Shown: in pieces, positions 34,154 to 46,400 of the stretch | Numbering within the stretch: position 1 is the first letter of the stretch | How the letters are laid out: each line of letters opens with the position of its first letter | Assembly: GCA_947471745.1 (NCBI GenBank) | Contig: CANJKZ010000425.1 | Coordinates: forward strand, 1,096,501-1,160,500 | Source: Closterium sp. Naga37s-1 | Taxonomy: Eukaryota > Streptophyta > Zygnematophyceae > Desmidiales > Closteriaceae | Length of the DNA: 64,000 bases | Direction: 5' to 3' | Program-made: the position numbers and the translations under genes | Notes under the pieces: generated by a model | Told to the model about the DNA's origin: nothing | What the model saw: only the letters and a program-made list of their open reading frames with translations | Databases searched by the model: none

Positions 34154-35713
34154 GGATGCTCGTCAACTCACGCTTCTGGATAAGCACAATGCTTTTTATC
34201 GCCACGCTCTTCCAGCGGGTAGACTAAGGGTGTTACTAGCTGGTAAGCTTCAAGCTACACGGCACGCAGTACTCAGCGCTTCACTCTACACAATGCTATG
34301 ATCGGAGACATGCTCGCGTTTATGTATTACTACTAATAGGGTATGCGAACGGTGACAGATCCTCAAAGGTTATGTCAGACAGCTATCCCAGCATATTCGT
34401 CCAAGCTCCAGGCCTGCCGCAATGAGGTGACCGTGGCGCTATGGCCTGACATACCTGATAGCGATTAAATCTAACAGTGATACACCGCTACGGATTCACT
34501 GCAGGAGCAGCAGGCACTGGCGGACAATCACGCTCTGCTTACGTGTTTTTTGCGGCCGGACTTGTGTTTTGATGAGTGGCCAATGGTGCGCGGTTCGGGC
34601 GTGTCGCCCCTCTCCCGATAAAAAAACAGCACTTGTTGCCCACGGCGTACGAAATGGGAATGCCAACATTGATAAGGAAAGGGAGGATTGTACGAAATCG
34701 ATCGCGATTCGCCTGTCAAGACCAGCCGCATTTGCAGTACGGACTGTACACAAATTGGGAGTGCAGGCTCAGCTCAGCCCGTCATCATCAAAGCGCGGCG
34801 CGAAGCTACAGTCAGATTCAAACCAGCTGGTGCTGGGGGAAGAAAGTGAGGTTGGACATCTACCTGAGACCGCAGCCGTCCAGCCTCGGCTTTCCGGGCT
34901 GCCGGCGAGCTGGCAGTTACCTTTCGGTCAGCCTCAGACTGACGGCTTGACGGTTGTTTATAGCCGGTGACAGCAAGAACACAGGTTACAGTGACGTGGC
35001 ATTTCTTCCCTGAAAGTCTAGACAAGAAAGCAAAACGCTGGGGAAATAACACGGTAGTGAGGGATTGATAACACGTCAGCTTACTGCGGTTCGTAGGACT
35101 GAGAAGGTCGTTCCTTTTTTTCCGAACCACTTTCATGCCTTACCCAGCGTATTCCCCAAAGCTAGATAAGCGCGGGGCAGGCCAGGGCGCTGAGACGCTC
35201 AGCATGTTATGATGACTTGCCGGCGGTTTGAATGTAGGACAAAACGAAGAAATTTCTTCGAAACTCGCATGAGGGGGAGAGGTGGTAAACGGAGGTGGTT
35301 AGAATGTTCATGCATCGGTGCTCAAAACTGCCTCATTGATTTTACCGAAGCATGCTTTAGGTCAAGTCTTGATATCAATTATGTGCAGTTCCGACTGTGC
35401 AGTTCAGGTTATGCCTTAGAAATAAGGTGTTCATGGGGGTGTTGGTTGCCCAAATAATGGACGGCAAGATTTCTCACCTCACCTTACACACTTGGTGTCT
35501 CTCAATTGGCAAAAATCTCGTTTTGGTAGGTGCAAATCAATCTGATTGCTGCAAAACTTCAAAGTTTATCGAATTTGCAATTTAGGACTCACTGTTCCCT
35601 AAATGCCATTTCAACTCATGACCCAAGATTTAACTTCCTATCACAAAATATACGTCGAATCATATGCCAAGCATAGAATTCCCCCAACAGCATCAATACC
35701 TAGCCTTGCAGTG
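34154..35713. other. Intergenic between two convergent-side genes, no gene seen
   Basis: Short frames only, none with recognisable homology. The region should hold the promoter of the pseudokinase (left) and the 3' end of the carrier gene (right). Confidence 0.5.
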
Positions 35714-38700
35714 TCAAACACCTCCTGGTTTTGCTACTGAAGCCTTATCGTCTTCAACAAAAACATGCTTGAGTGCTTCATAGCACATGAACGAGATCCC
35801 TGCAGCAGGCATTAGCTTGACGCATGACGGCACAAGACCTCTGTATAGACCTTGGATTCCTTGCTCCTGAACGATCCTCTGAATACAGTCCAACGTCCCC
35901 TTGTACACTACACGACCCTTGAGCGCACCCACTTGCATCTGAAAGTGTAAGAACGGGAAGGGGAGGGGGGTTAACATGATGGAAGGATTATACAGGTAAG
36001 CCCTGATAATGCACCACAGAACATCAGAGCTCGTGAGCGCCTGTATTATCGGATATGGGGAGCTCAACATCGGGTAAAGAACCCGATGTATGAACCTGTT
36101 TGCATACCTCTTTAAGTGGGAATGTAGGAGAGGCGGGAGCAGTAGCAAAACTGGCAGCACTGGCAGCACCAGCAAATCCAGAAGCAGCACCAAGAGACAA
36201 AAAAAAGCACACTGCCGCCCAGCAAGCACACCTCCTCAACCCAGCCCCAGCAAGCGTGCACAGCGTGTCGTAGGCCAAGTAGTTGGAGCCGGCAAACTGC
36301 CTATTAGGCTGGGACCCAGCCCCGGGTAGAGATGGTGTGCGCCCCCACTAGCATCACCCACACCCCCCAAACCACCCAGAGAGAAAGCACACCTGCTTGC
36401 GGGCGACTTCCAGGGGGAACGTGGCCGAGGCAGCAGCAGCACCGGCTAGCGAGCCAATGATGAGCGTGGCCAGCGGCTCGATCTTGTCCTTCTTGGCGAG
36501 CCTCTTGTAGAGCGTGCGCAGCGTGTCGTATGCAAAGTAGTTGGAGCCGGCGTACGGCACGATGCCTATCAGGCTGGGGCCCAGACCCCTGTAGAGCTCG
36601 TGAGCGCCCTCCTCTGTGATGATGCGGTAGAATGCATGCAGAATGGAACGGTACTCGCCCGGCTGCACGTATTGGGAAGGGGGGGAAGGGGGCATGGGGA
36701 AAGGGGGAGGGGGTACAGGGGAGGGGGGGGGATGAAGAGGGAAAGAGAGAAATTGAAGGCACAGAGGAGAGGCACAGCGGCACGGGTCGGGTCGGACAAG
36801 TTTAGGGCACGAATCATGATGCCTATAAGGCTGGGGCCCAGGCCCTTGTCGATTAGAGCTCGTGAGAGCCCTCCTCTGTGATGATGCGGTAGAATGCTTG
36901 CAGAATGGAATGGTACTCGCCCGGCTGCACGGACAATGGGGGTGAGGGTAGAGGAGGGGGACGACAGCGATGGGAGGCTCAGAGGTTGCTTAGGCCACGC
37001 TTTACGATGCCTATACGAGGGTGGTAACCAGCTCGTGCACACGCTCTTTTGAGGCGCCTCAAAACCAGCTCGTGCACACGCTCCTCTGTGAGTCTGCAGC
37101 GGTTCTTCCATGGCTGCAGAACGAAGGATCGAGAGTGATGCCGTGCTGGTGGTGCATGATGTGCGGCTGGGATGTAGCCGGGGGGTGCTTGATGTACGGC
37201 TGGGATGTAGTGGGGGGCGCTTGGTGTACGTCTGGGATGTAGTGTGGGGGGCTTAATAGCCCGAAGTTAGAAAGATGGTCAGCCTTGTCTTGACGAGCTC
37301 GAGAACAGATTGAGTTCCCTTGCTCCTTCACATTTCACATGCAAAGCAACCGATCCCACAATGCGCTCGCAAATCCGAGACTGTTATCCTCACCTGGATG
37401 GTCAGCCTTGTCTTGACGTGCTCGAGGCGGTACACGAGACAGCAGGCGGCCACGTCAGCAGCAGATCCCACCAATGAACTTAACAGCCAAACCAACACTA
37501 ATCAGCTTACCTGGATGGTCAGCCTTGTCTTGACGAGCTCTAGGGGGTACATGAGGCAGCAGGCGGCCACGCCAGCAGCGGACCCGGCAATGGAGGATGG
37601 TGGGATGGGAATGATGGGCTTGCCGCCGTCTGGCGGGGTGAGCAGCTTCTTGACAGTGTCGTACGTGAATAGCTGGTGGCGGGGAGGGAGGGATGGGCGT
37701 AGGGGCGCATGGAAAACACATGTTGGTTGCACCGTGGGCATGATATCTTTCAGGTTGTGTGAGCAGCTTCTTGACAGTGTCGTACGTGAATAGCTGGTGG
37801 CGGGGAGGGGAGGAGGGATGAGGAAAGAGGATATGGGCACATGACACACGCATGTTGGTTAGGCAGCAGGCGGCCACGCCAGCAGCGGACCCGGCAATGG
37901 AGGAGGGCGGGATGGGGATGATGGGCTTGGCACCGTCCGGGGGAGTGAGCATCTTCTTGACTGTGTCGTACGTGAATAGCTGGTGGCAGGGAGAAGGGAA
38001 AGGAGGAGGATGGGAGAGGAGTAAGGAGGAATGCGCGTATGGGCGCATGGGCAACACACGTTGGTCATACGTCGAGCAGAGTATTTCTTAGGTAGTGTGA
38101 GCGGCTTCGTCACGCTGTCGTACGTGACCAGTGGTGAGAGGGGGAATGGGCAATGAAGGAAACGAGGATGAAAACAATGGGTCTGAGGCGTTGTTGCTTC
38201 CTTGTCTCGTGCCTTTAACGCTATATTTCTCGATCTTATTTAGCAAATGGGTTGTAGTCGGACTGGAAATTTAGCATGGGTGAACAGGCACGTGTCACTC
38301 AGCGTCACAATGCAGCAGCTATGAGCGTGAGCATGGCCACAATAGTCAACTTAACCCTTTCAGGTGAAAGCCCATTGATCTCCTCACATGTGCACCTTTC
38401 ACCTTCACCGCCTTTTGAGACGTGATAAAAGTTGTATTTTGAGACGTCTCAAAATACATGTGCACCTTTCACCTCCACCGCCTTTTTAGTCGACTCTCAC
38501 CTCCACGGCCTTGCCGGGAGCGACGCGGAGGACGTTGATGGCGTTGCCGCGGAACAGCCCGCGCCACCCCTCCTTCTGCATGATCCAGCGGAACACGCCC
38601 ACGATCGTGCGGTGCCCAGAGCTCCCCACCATCAGATGCGTGCGAATCGTCTCCAACGGCGCCACCACTGCCACATTGCGCAATTTTAAAGTCGAAACGT

Positions 38701-39662
38701 ATAACACAATCATTGATATGATTAATTCCCCGAGCTCCCCACCATCAGATGCGTGCGGATCGTCTCTAGCGGCGCCACCACTGCCACATTGCACAGTCAC
38801 ATTATCATTTTTTTTATCGCATTTGTAAGCGATTGCATAATCCAAGTGACCAAAAATGGTATTTTGCTTGCCAGAGTGGCGTCCTGATCACTTCCTACTG
38901 ACCACTTTCGAGCGAACGCATTGTGGCTCGCGGGAAGTGCCGCACACGGCGCCTCAAAGAACGAGATAGATGCATACAATCAAAACGGGGAAAATGAGTT
39001 ACGAGATGACACGCACCTGTGCGTGACACGCCTCCAGCAATGGCTCCGCTGACAAGCTTCTTCGCCGGTCCCCCAAGGCGAATCTGCACTCTGAAACCGC
39101 GATTCGCCTTCCACGCCGTTCCCGCCACCGTCCCTTCGCCAGCTTCGCCAGTTTCCTCTCGCAGCTCTTCGCCAAACTCGACCTTCTCCAAACCACCTGC
39201 CGGCGTCGGCGCCTCGGACGACGAATCCGACGCGTATTCCGACCAGCTGAATCCGAATTCGCCATCCACGCACTCTAGCGTTTCCATCTCGTCCAGCGTC
39301 TTTTTCCGCCTCTGCTTTTGTCGTTGCCGCTCTGAAAACGTCACCTTGGACTTCATTCGATTCCCAAAGATTGGCTTCGCGTCCTCCTCTTCGAGCTCGC
39401 CTGCTTTTCGCAACCGCTGACGCTCCGAAAAGGTGACTTTATCCGGCTTCATGCGATGTCCACGGAAACCGAAAGAGCCTCCATTGGGACCATTTCCATT
39501 TTGAGCGGTCGGCGAACCGGATGCATCGCCATTCGAAGAAGCGGCGAGGGGTCTTCGGGAGCCGCGCCGTCGCTGCTGCTGGCGTTCGGAGAACGTAACT
39601 CTGCGAGACTCTTGAGGCTTTGAGCTGATCGCTAAGTCTTGAGATGCAGCTGGGGGATCCAT
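35714..39662 (-). CDS. BT1: Brittle-1-like adenine nucleotide / ADP-glucose carrier
   Basis: Minus-strand exons 39662-39017, 38667-38501, 37672-37511, 36662-36393 and 35938-35714 join in frame to 489 residues. The C-terminal 285 residues are a mitochondrial-carrier-family fold with three repeats. Their signature motifs are PLETIRTHL, PLELVKTRL and PLEVARKQ. Segments such as GLFRGNAINVLRVAPGKAVELFTYDTVKK are closest to the Brittle-1 group. BT1 proteins move ADP-glucose or adenine nucleotides across plastid, and sometimes mitochondrial, inner membranes. The 200-residue N terminus is long, basic and contains VTFSERQ three times. The start ACCATGG at 39662 is preferred over a Met 10 codons upstream. 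Introns carry several partial copies of exons 2, 3 and 4. Confidence 0.85.
36020..36330 (-). pseudogene. BT1: Eroded copies of carrier exon 4 parts
   Basis: On the minus strand, 36310-36230 repeats the PSLIG...GSNYFAYDTLRTL segment with changes. The stretch 36120-36085 repeats the exon end as TFPLKEVCKQ, followed by a GT donor. They lie in intron 4 between exons 4 and 5. Confidence 0.55.
36815..36950 (-). pseudogene. BT1: Partial copy of carrier exon 4 start
   Basis: On the minus strand this stretch repeats GEYHSILQAFYRIITEEGSHEL and part of GLGPSLIGI, upstream of the true exon 4. It is interrupted by a short insertion. Confidence 0.65.
37026..37083. repeat. 18-bp palindrome between perfect 21-bp direct repeats (GCGC type)
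   Basis: TTTTGAGGCGCCTCAAAA lies at 37047-37064. AACCAGCTCGTGCACACGCT plus C occurs at 37026-37046 and again at 37063-37083. The repeated segment resembles the AGCTCGTGAGCGCC part of carrier exon 4, so the duplicated DNA is exon-derived. Confidence 0.9.
37265..37455 (-). pseudogene. BT1: Two copies of the end of carrier exon 3
   Basis: On the minus strand, 37447-37397 encodes VAACCLVYRLEHVKTRLTIQ followed by a GTGAGG donor. A shorter remnant (ELVKTRLTI) lies at 37300-37268. Both lie downstream of the true exon 3. Confidence 0.7.
37690..38135 (-). pseudogene. BT1: Three copies of carrier exon 3 start
   Basis: On the minus strand, 37982-37865 repeats nearly the whole exon (LFTYDTVKKMLTPPDGAKPI to AACCL), but lacks the PLELVK end. 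A shorter copy, LFTYDTVKKLLTQ, lies at 37800-37745, and an eroded one near 38130-38090. The copy at 37672-37511 is the only complete one. Confidence 0.75.
38387..38513. repeat. Palindromes between direct repeats at the carrier exon 2 donor (ACGT and TCGA types)
   Basis: A 26-base perfect palindrome lies at 38433-38458 (core TTTTGAGACGTCTCAAAA). It is enclosed by a 30-base direct repeat (CATGTGCACCTTTCACC...) at 38387-38416 and 38457-38486, with one difference. A second, imperfect palindrome (AGTCGACT, near 38489) follows at once. After it comes a third partial repeat, CACCTCCACGGCC, which is the real exon 2 end and donor. The repeats therefore copy a splice donor. Confidence 0.85.
38725..38805 (-). 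pseudogene. BT1: Partial copy of carrier exon 2 start
   Basis: On the minus strand the acceptor and the segment encoding VVAPLETIRTHLMVGSSG are repeated just upstream of the true exon 2, and the copy stops there. Confidence 0.7.
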
Positions 39663-41062
39663 GGTGAAAAAATAATGATTTTCTTTCCTCACGTCGGAAG
39701 ACGATCAGAGAGATACGGATGAGTAAAAAATCAGGCGACTCTAGGAAACAGCTCGTCCTGTAAGGCGGGCCGCGGGATCAGCTCATGCAATTTGGCTTAG
39801 ATGCCCTAGCGAAGACGCTGGTGATGTCGGAGGAAATATTCTTCACTACATAATTCAACAGTGAAGCACCAAGGGCGACTGAGATACTACTACCCACTAC
39901 TGTAATGGTCAATCTCTGATCAATATCCTTGATCTACGTACTGCAATGGTCAGTCTCTCTCAAACCAAGCGCGCATGTCGTCACTTCCCATACCACGATC
40001 TGTTCCGGTGCGTTACGGTGAAAAGTGTTGAAAGCGCGTTACCGTGTACAAACGTAATGAACCGCACTGGACGATGAGCTTGAAAGGTCATGGGGACACG
40101 GCATCAGGCTTGCAGGGACAGTCGTGACAGGAAGGACCATCTGACTGATGGGAGGGAGCCAGGGTAGCGCCTGACGTAACAACAAGGGAACTGTGACCTA
40201 TCTGAAGGAAATTCCCTGGGGGAAAGGCCGCTGGCCAATGAGAGCAAGCGCCGTACGCTGACTTGGCCGCCACGTGCATGGTATTGAGGAATCTTGCTCA
40301 TTTGCCGGGAAGAAGATGCTTTCTGGGATGAAGACGTGGCGCTGGATCTTGGGAAGAGCACAACGGATTGCAGCAGGGAACATGCTCAGTGTTTGTACAG
40401 TCGATGCTCACCTAGTCCCGTGGAATTTGCTCGTCCCATCTCAAAACTTTTCCCTCGTGCATTCGTGGACGGACAACGGCCCCTCATGAACAATCATATC
40501 AGTAGATCGTAGCCGTCGATCGAACTGCTTATCACGCTGTCAACCATCCCTTCTTCAGATATTTTGAAAACGGTACATGGTAATTCGTCAACCCCTCCAC
40601 TTGCGCGTTACATTCCCAATTTTTCCAGTGGCGAAGTTGGGCCAGGTAGGCGAAAGTGGGGTTCCTCTAATGGGCATCGGCTGTACACGAATCGCTGCTT
40701 AACTATTGCTAGATAGCACTAATCCGGTATAGTGTGATTTACGTAGTAGTCATTCTCCAGCCTTTTTTCACTCCAACACGGGAGGAAAGCAGGTACAAAA
40801 AATCACAAGTCGTGTGATCATCGTGAAGCACTCCATCTGGTATCAATACTGTAGCTAAGACATGAGTCGGTTTCTGGTGTCACTTGTGAGGCTACGGTAA
40901 GTTTTGAGTGCGTTTAACGAACTAGCAAGTTTATGCACATTATTGGTTTACACAGAGACGAAAGAATGAATACAGTGAGTGACCACTTGTCATGCCTAAA
41001 TGGGCACGTCGGCTACTCTCATTACCTCCTCCACTATATCTCATCCAAACGAATTCTATTAG
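39663..41062. other. Intergenic, carrier promoter side, no gene seen
   Basis: This is the region upstream of the minus-strand carrier gene. Only short frames without homology are present. Confidence 0.5.
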
Positions 41063-41806
41063 CTAGATTTCATGAGCCACTTCCTCCTTGAGAATATCCC
41101 CAGCTCGCACAAACGGTCCGCCTGCTCCTAACCGACCTCGGGGCGGAGTACTGCAAGCTCTCTGGAGGTGCGTCCCCGTGAACGCATGCCGACGGAAAAA
41201 ACGAACTGGTGACGCCGTCATTGACGGCGAACTGCGCCCGTCAGCAGTTGACGGTCGGCTGTCACATCCTGACGACCAGCTGTGACGGCTGAATGGAGCA
41301 GCCGTAGATGGCGACGGGTTCGAGTCTGGAAGGGGAGGACCTGAGAAATTCCACTCTTCCTCCATGGGGGAGCATTGAACAGACTCTCCTCCAGGGCCAT
41401 TCGATGGAATGGCGGGGTTGCGACTCAGTGAGATAGACGGTTCCAATGATTTGCGCATGGAGTTATGACGTTTGACAGCCGGACGACGTGGGGCTGAGTA
41501 GAATCTGGAAGTGGTAAGCTGCTCGTTAATAATCGACTGCGGAGGACTGTGCGCAGTAACTATCGACATCTGCGTAAATAGGTTTCGAATTAGGTATATG
41601 ACGGCAGCTGGAAGTAAGGATTGAGTGTGAAGGACTGCGAAGAAGTCACTAAACGGAGTGGGGGCCGTGAATAAAGAATGTTCAATTGAAACGGTCGAGA
41701 GCAAGGAAATGTGATTCCAAACACTAACTTGGGAAATAAGTACAGCAGAGTGTGCGCTGGGGGGCTTGGTTGGGATGGGAATGAGGTTAGTGAAAGGACG
41801 AACCAT
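41063..41806 (-). CDS. Hypothetical Ser/Pro-rich protein
   Basis: A 247-codon frame on the minus strand. A later Met at about residue 80 (MSIVTAHSPPQSIINEQ) may be the true start. From there the product is Ser/Pro/Arg-rich and hydrophilic (RFYSAPRRPAVKRHNSMRKSLEPSISLSRNP), resembling disordered phosphoproteins. No family is recognised and no splice evidence supports it. It may be non-coding. Confidence 0.25.
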   Translation of the reverse strand: MVRPFTNLIPIPTKPPSAHSAVLISQVSVWNHISLLSTVSIEHSLFTAPTPFSDFFAVLHTQSLLPAAVIYLIRNLFTQMSIVTAHSPPQSIINEQLTTSRFYSAPRRPAVKRHNSMRKSLEPSISLSRNPAIPSNGPGGESVQCSPMEEEWNFSGPPLPDSNPSPSTAAPFSRHSWSSGCDSRPSTADGRSSPSMTASPVRFFRRHAFTGTHLQRACSTPPRGRLGAGGPFVRAGDILKEEVAHEI

Positions 41807-43043
41807 GAAACGAAATTTGAAGTGGAGAGGAGCAAGAGTGAGGTGTGTGAGGGTGATGTGTGAGAGAGAGGGGGATGTGAGGGAGATGTGGAGGAGGCAG
41901 GTGAATGAAAGCTGGCATGGAGGGGATGAGGTCCGTTAGACATGATGATGGTGGTTATGGGGTCGCTGATTCGTTAAAGGCGGGGTGCAACTTCTTAGGA
42001 ACAGTAGGGGGACAAAAATGGCATGTGAGTAACTTGAATTCTATTGGACGAAAAAACTGGAAAACCAGAAGAGGACAAACTTCTCGGCTCTGAACTGCCT
42101 GGGTCAACCTCTTCCAAGCTATAATACTTTGAAGTTGAAGTTGATAGTTGGGCCACGGCTTTAAGTCAAAGGACGAGTTAATGACACACGTCACTACAGT
42201 CGACTTGCACGCGGAGCCTCTAATTTGTACACTTGTCCTAGACCACCGAACCACGTCCAAGTCCGGCCCAGAAAGCACCAGCAAACATCAGATCAACGCA
42301 CTGTACACCCGTCCTGCCCGTTTGATAGCGGGCTTGGCGTGTACTGTACTGCAATGGAAACACGGGCATCCAGGTTCTAGAAGGATCAATTACTTCAGGG
42401 AACTCGTGTTTGCTGCTGCTCCACAGCTTTCTGGATGACCGATTTGAAACCTACAGTGCAAATAACGCGGAAACTGTCCAAACAAATGACAGCTGTTCGG
42501 GCATGTGAACGAGGAATATGACAAGCCCGGAAGGCATCGAACACCCTGAGGCCGTCGATCGAAGCTCCACGGGCAATTTCTGTTGTACAGCTGTACAGCT
42601 GTATGTTGGTGCGAAATCAAATGGGGAGATCCTCCAACGTGCCTCGATCTCAACAATTTTGGCACCAACCATCGGTGCTGCTGGTTTGGCGAAAGCTGCC
42701 CAAGTTGCCCAAATAATAAACATCGAACTGTAGTGCTTCGCTGTTGCCTTCACGCGGTTTTTTTACAAACAGCTGCGAACACCTCACACGTCTATGGTTC
42801 CACGCTGTATAGTTGTTAGGAAGTAATACACATTCAGCAGTTTCACGTAGGATGAGTCCGCCAAATATCAGTCAAGCCCAAATGATTGTCGGACAAAAGC
42901 CAATAATCCTGCATTATGGGAGGATCGGGGAAGCATGCAGCACAATAAAAGCAAGCAGGTTAGGCGTGCAAGCTAACTTATAAAACAAACCAATCAATCA
43001 ATGTGTGTACAAGTCGAGGGAACGAATCAACAAGAGATATGAA
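41807..43043. other. Intergenic, no gene seen
   Basis: Only short frames without homology are present. A further 3' exon of the E2F gene could lie here, because a good donor exists near 43132 on the minus strand, but I could not identify one. Confidence 0.4.
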
Positions 43044-43386
43044 TCATCGCCCAAAGCAAAAACAGTCAAGTGGTGCAAGAAACATGCTAATATGCAATAG
43101 TATCTCCAGCCTTGCAGCACTCACCACTGGCTCGGCGGGAACAACTCTCATTGGTCCAGACGCGTCCCCTGGCATTCCTGGCATTGTCATCCACATGTCC
43201 CCTTCTCCATCCCCCATACCCATAGCTCCTCCACCTTCACTCCCCCGCCCCTCTCCACATCCCCAAGCCCCAGGACTTGAGTCTATTCCCATCCCTGCTA
43301 CCATAGCTGCCCCCTCCTGCCCTACTCCCCCTCTGCCTCCTCCTACTTCTGCTGGCGCTGCTGCTGCTGCCACTTCACCAGCAGTC

Positions 43387-43447
<61 letters not shown>

Positions 43448-46400
43448 TTGTTTCCGTTGCAGCACTCTCGGTTCCCCCGGTTGCATTCACAGTAGCAGGC
43501 GCAGCAGCAGGAGTGGCATGGTCGGTGCCACTGTCAAACTTCTCCTCAAACCGGCTGGGGATGCACAGGGACAGGACAGGCAAACGAGAGTGAGAGAGCT
43601 TAGCTATGGGGCGCCTCAGAAATAAAAGGAAACAGAGCAGCTGAATAAGGGAAATAGGGAGGTCAGAGAAAGGACCTTAAGAATGAGGGATCACAGAATG
43701 CAGCTGAGTGGAGACCGAGTGAGAAATAGGGAGGTTGGGAGCCCGGGGGGTGGAGAGGGAAGGCAGGAAAGAGGTATAATCTGGGAGAGGGAAGGCAGGA
43801 AAGAGGTATAATCTGGGAGAGGGAAGGCAGGAAAGAGGTATAATCTGGGAGAGGGAAGGCAGGAAAGAGGTATAATCTGGGAGAGGGAAGGCAGGAAAGA
43901 GGTATAATCTGGGAGAGGGAAGGCAGGAAAGAGGTATAATCTGGGAGAGGGAAGGCAGGAAAGAGGTATAATCTGGGAGAGGGAAGGCAGGAAAGAGGTA
44001 TAATCTGGGAGAGGGAAGGCAGGAAAGAGGTATAATCTGGGAGAGGGAAGGCAGGAAAGAGGTATAATCTGGGAGAGGGAAGGCAGGAAAGAGGTATAAT
44101 CTGGGAGAGGGAAGGCAGGAAAGAGGTATAATCTGGGAGAGGGAAGGCAGGAAAGAGGTATAATCTGGGAGAGGGAAGGCAGGAAAGAGGTATAATCTGG
44201 GAGAGGGAAGGCAGGAAAGAGGTATAATCTGGGAGAGGGAAGGCAGGAAAGAGGTATAATCTGGGAGAGGGAAGGCAGGAAAGAGGTATAATCTGGGAGA
44301 GGGGAATGATAGAGAGGGATTGGGAGGGACGGGGGTGGGAGGAGGGGAAAGAGGTGGGAAGAAAACGGGGGGGAAATGGGGGAGGAGTGGAAGGGGGGAC
44401 AAGACAGGGTACAAGGCAGAGAGGCAGGATTGTGTGGTCATACCTGACGAGGTAGACGTCAATGGGGCCACTAGCACTGCGCAGCAGGATCTGATAGCGC
44501 TTGCTGCATGACGATGGGCCACTGTGCGCTCTGCCTGCCGGCGGAGGAGGATATTCAGCGTAGGCGGGGTGGGGAGGTGGGTGGTGGGTGGAGGGAGAAA
44601 GGAGAGGAGAGGGTTGAGATGTGCAGTAGGATCTGATAGCGCTTGCTGCATGGTGATGGGCTGCTGTGCGCCCTGGCTGCCTGTGTGACGGACATGGACG
44701 GGTGGAGGGGGAGATTGGGCATGGGAAGGGGGGAGGAGTTGGGTGGTGGGGGGAGAGAGACAGGAGAGTGGAGGGTTGAGACTTGCAGCAGGATCTGGTA
44801 GTGGCTGCTGCATGGCGATGCGATGAGCCGCTGTGCACCCTGCCTGCCTGTGACGAAATCGTCTGGTGGAGGGGAAAAGTTGGGCAGGAAAAGAGGGAGG
44901 AGTTGGGGGGCTGTGGGAAGAGGGGAGAGGGGGCATGGAGGTGCGAGCGTAATGAGGGGTCGTTAAGTATGATGATGCGGATGGGATGGTGGCACATGAT
45001 GTGGATGATGGCACATGATGTGGATGGTGGCACATGATGTGGATGGTGGCACATGATGTGGATGGTGGCACATGATGTGGATGGTGGCACATGATGTGGA
45101 TGGTGGCACATGATGTGGATGGTGGCACATGATATGGATGATACCCACACTTTGATATGGCAGCACAGAGCACCACCAGCAGGAATCACCCCAGCAGGAC
45201 TCGCATCAGCAGGACTCGCATCAGCAGGACTCACCCCATCAGAAATCACCCCATCAGGAATCCCCACGTCAGCACCCACCCTTTAAACTCACCTCGTCAG
45301 GATCGGGAACTTCCAGCATGGTGCCATGCGGAGCGCGGATGGCGATGAGTGTCTCATTCTGATGTGCAGGAGAGGGGGGATGGGGCAGGGGACGGAGGGG
45401 GGATGGGGCAAGGGAGGGGAGATGGGGGAAAGGAGAGAGGATGGGACATGGATGGGGGAAGGAAAGACACCACGAGTTCCAACCGAGACACTACTCTCTC
45501 TACCTGGAAGCGTGGCAGGCTCTGATTGCCATCTTCTGTCATTTTCTGTTACGAACATCCACTGCTTCTTCTTTCCCCATTGGGAAACCATCTTACCAGG
45601 ACAAGTCGCACCACTATCTACCTAGAAGCATGGAAGGCCCTTGATATCGTCCTCTGTCACAAACATCCACTGCTTCTTCTTTCCCCCTTGGGAAACCACA
45701 TACCAGAAACAAACGACACGATCTACCTGGAAAGTCGAACCGTGTACCTGGAAGCATGGAAGGCCCTTGATACCATCCTCTGTCACGACGAACATCCACC
45801 GCTTCTTTTCCCTCTCTTGAGAACCCCTCCCCTATGCACCGCTGTGTACCTGGAAGCATGGAAGGCCCTTGATGTCATCTTCTGTCACAAACATCCACTG
45901 CTTCTTCTCTCCATCATTGCCTGACAACCGCAGCCGCTCCTGCATTGCCCTGTGTGCAGGGGGGCGGGGTAGGGGAGGGGGTGTTGAGGTAGGTCAGCGG
46001 TGGTTGAGGGGGGTTGAAAGTCCCCTTGATGTCCTCTTCTGTAACGAACATCCACTGCTTCTTATCCCCATCATTGCCCGACAACCGCAGCCGCTCCTGC
46101 ATGGCCCTGTGGAGGTAGCAGAAAGGGGGGAGGTAGCAGACGGGGAGAGGTGGCACAAAGGGGGGAGGTAGCAGAAGGGGGGGAGGTAGCAGTAGGGGGA
46201 GACAAATTACCATGAGGCTCCTCAGAACTTGTGTGTCTCATCTCATAACACCTACATCTGCAGCTGCAGCCACTCAATATGTCTGAGAAAAACAGCTGCA
46301 GCCACTCAATATGTCGGAGAAAAAGACTGCACAAAGAAACGGCACCAGAAATCCGTTCTCCTTGTCTGATGCTCTAGATCCGATCATATCAGATCGGATT

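Noticed and set aside
42451..42753. A 100-codon minus ORF as the E2F C-terminal exon
   Set aside because: It has no acidic transactivation motif and no in-phase acceptor that I could pair with the donor near 43132.
43663..45279. Minus ORFs of 538 and 499 codons
   Set aside because: They run through the 32-bp and 19-bp arrays and cut across an E2F exon in the wrong frame.
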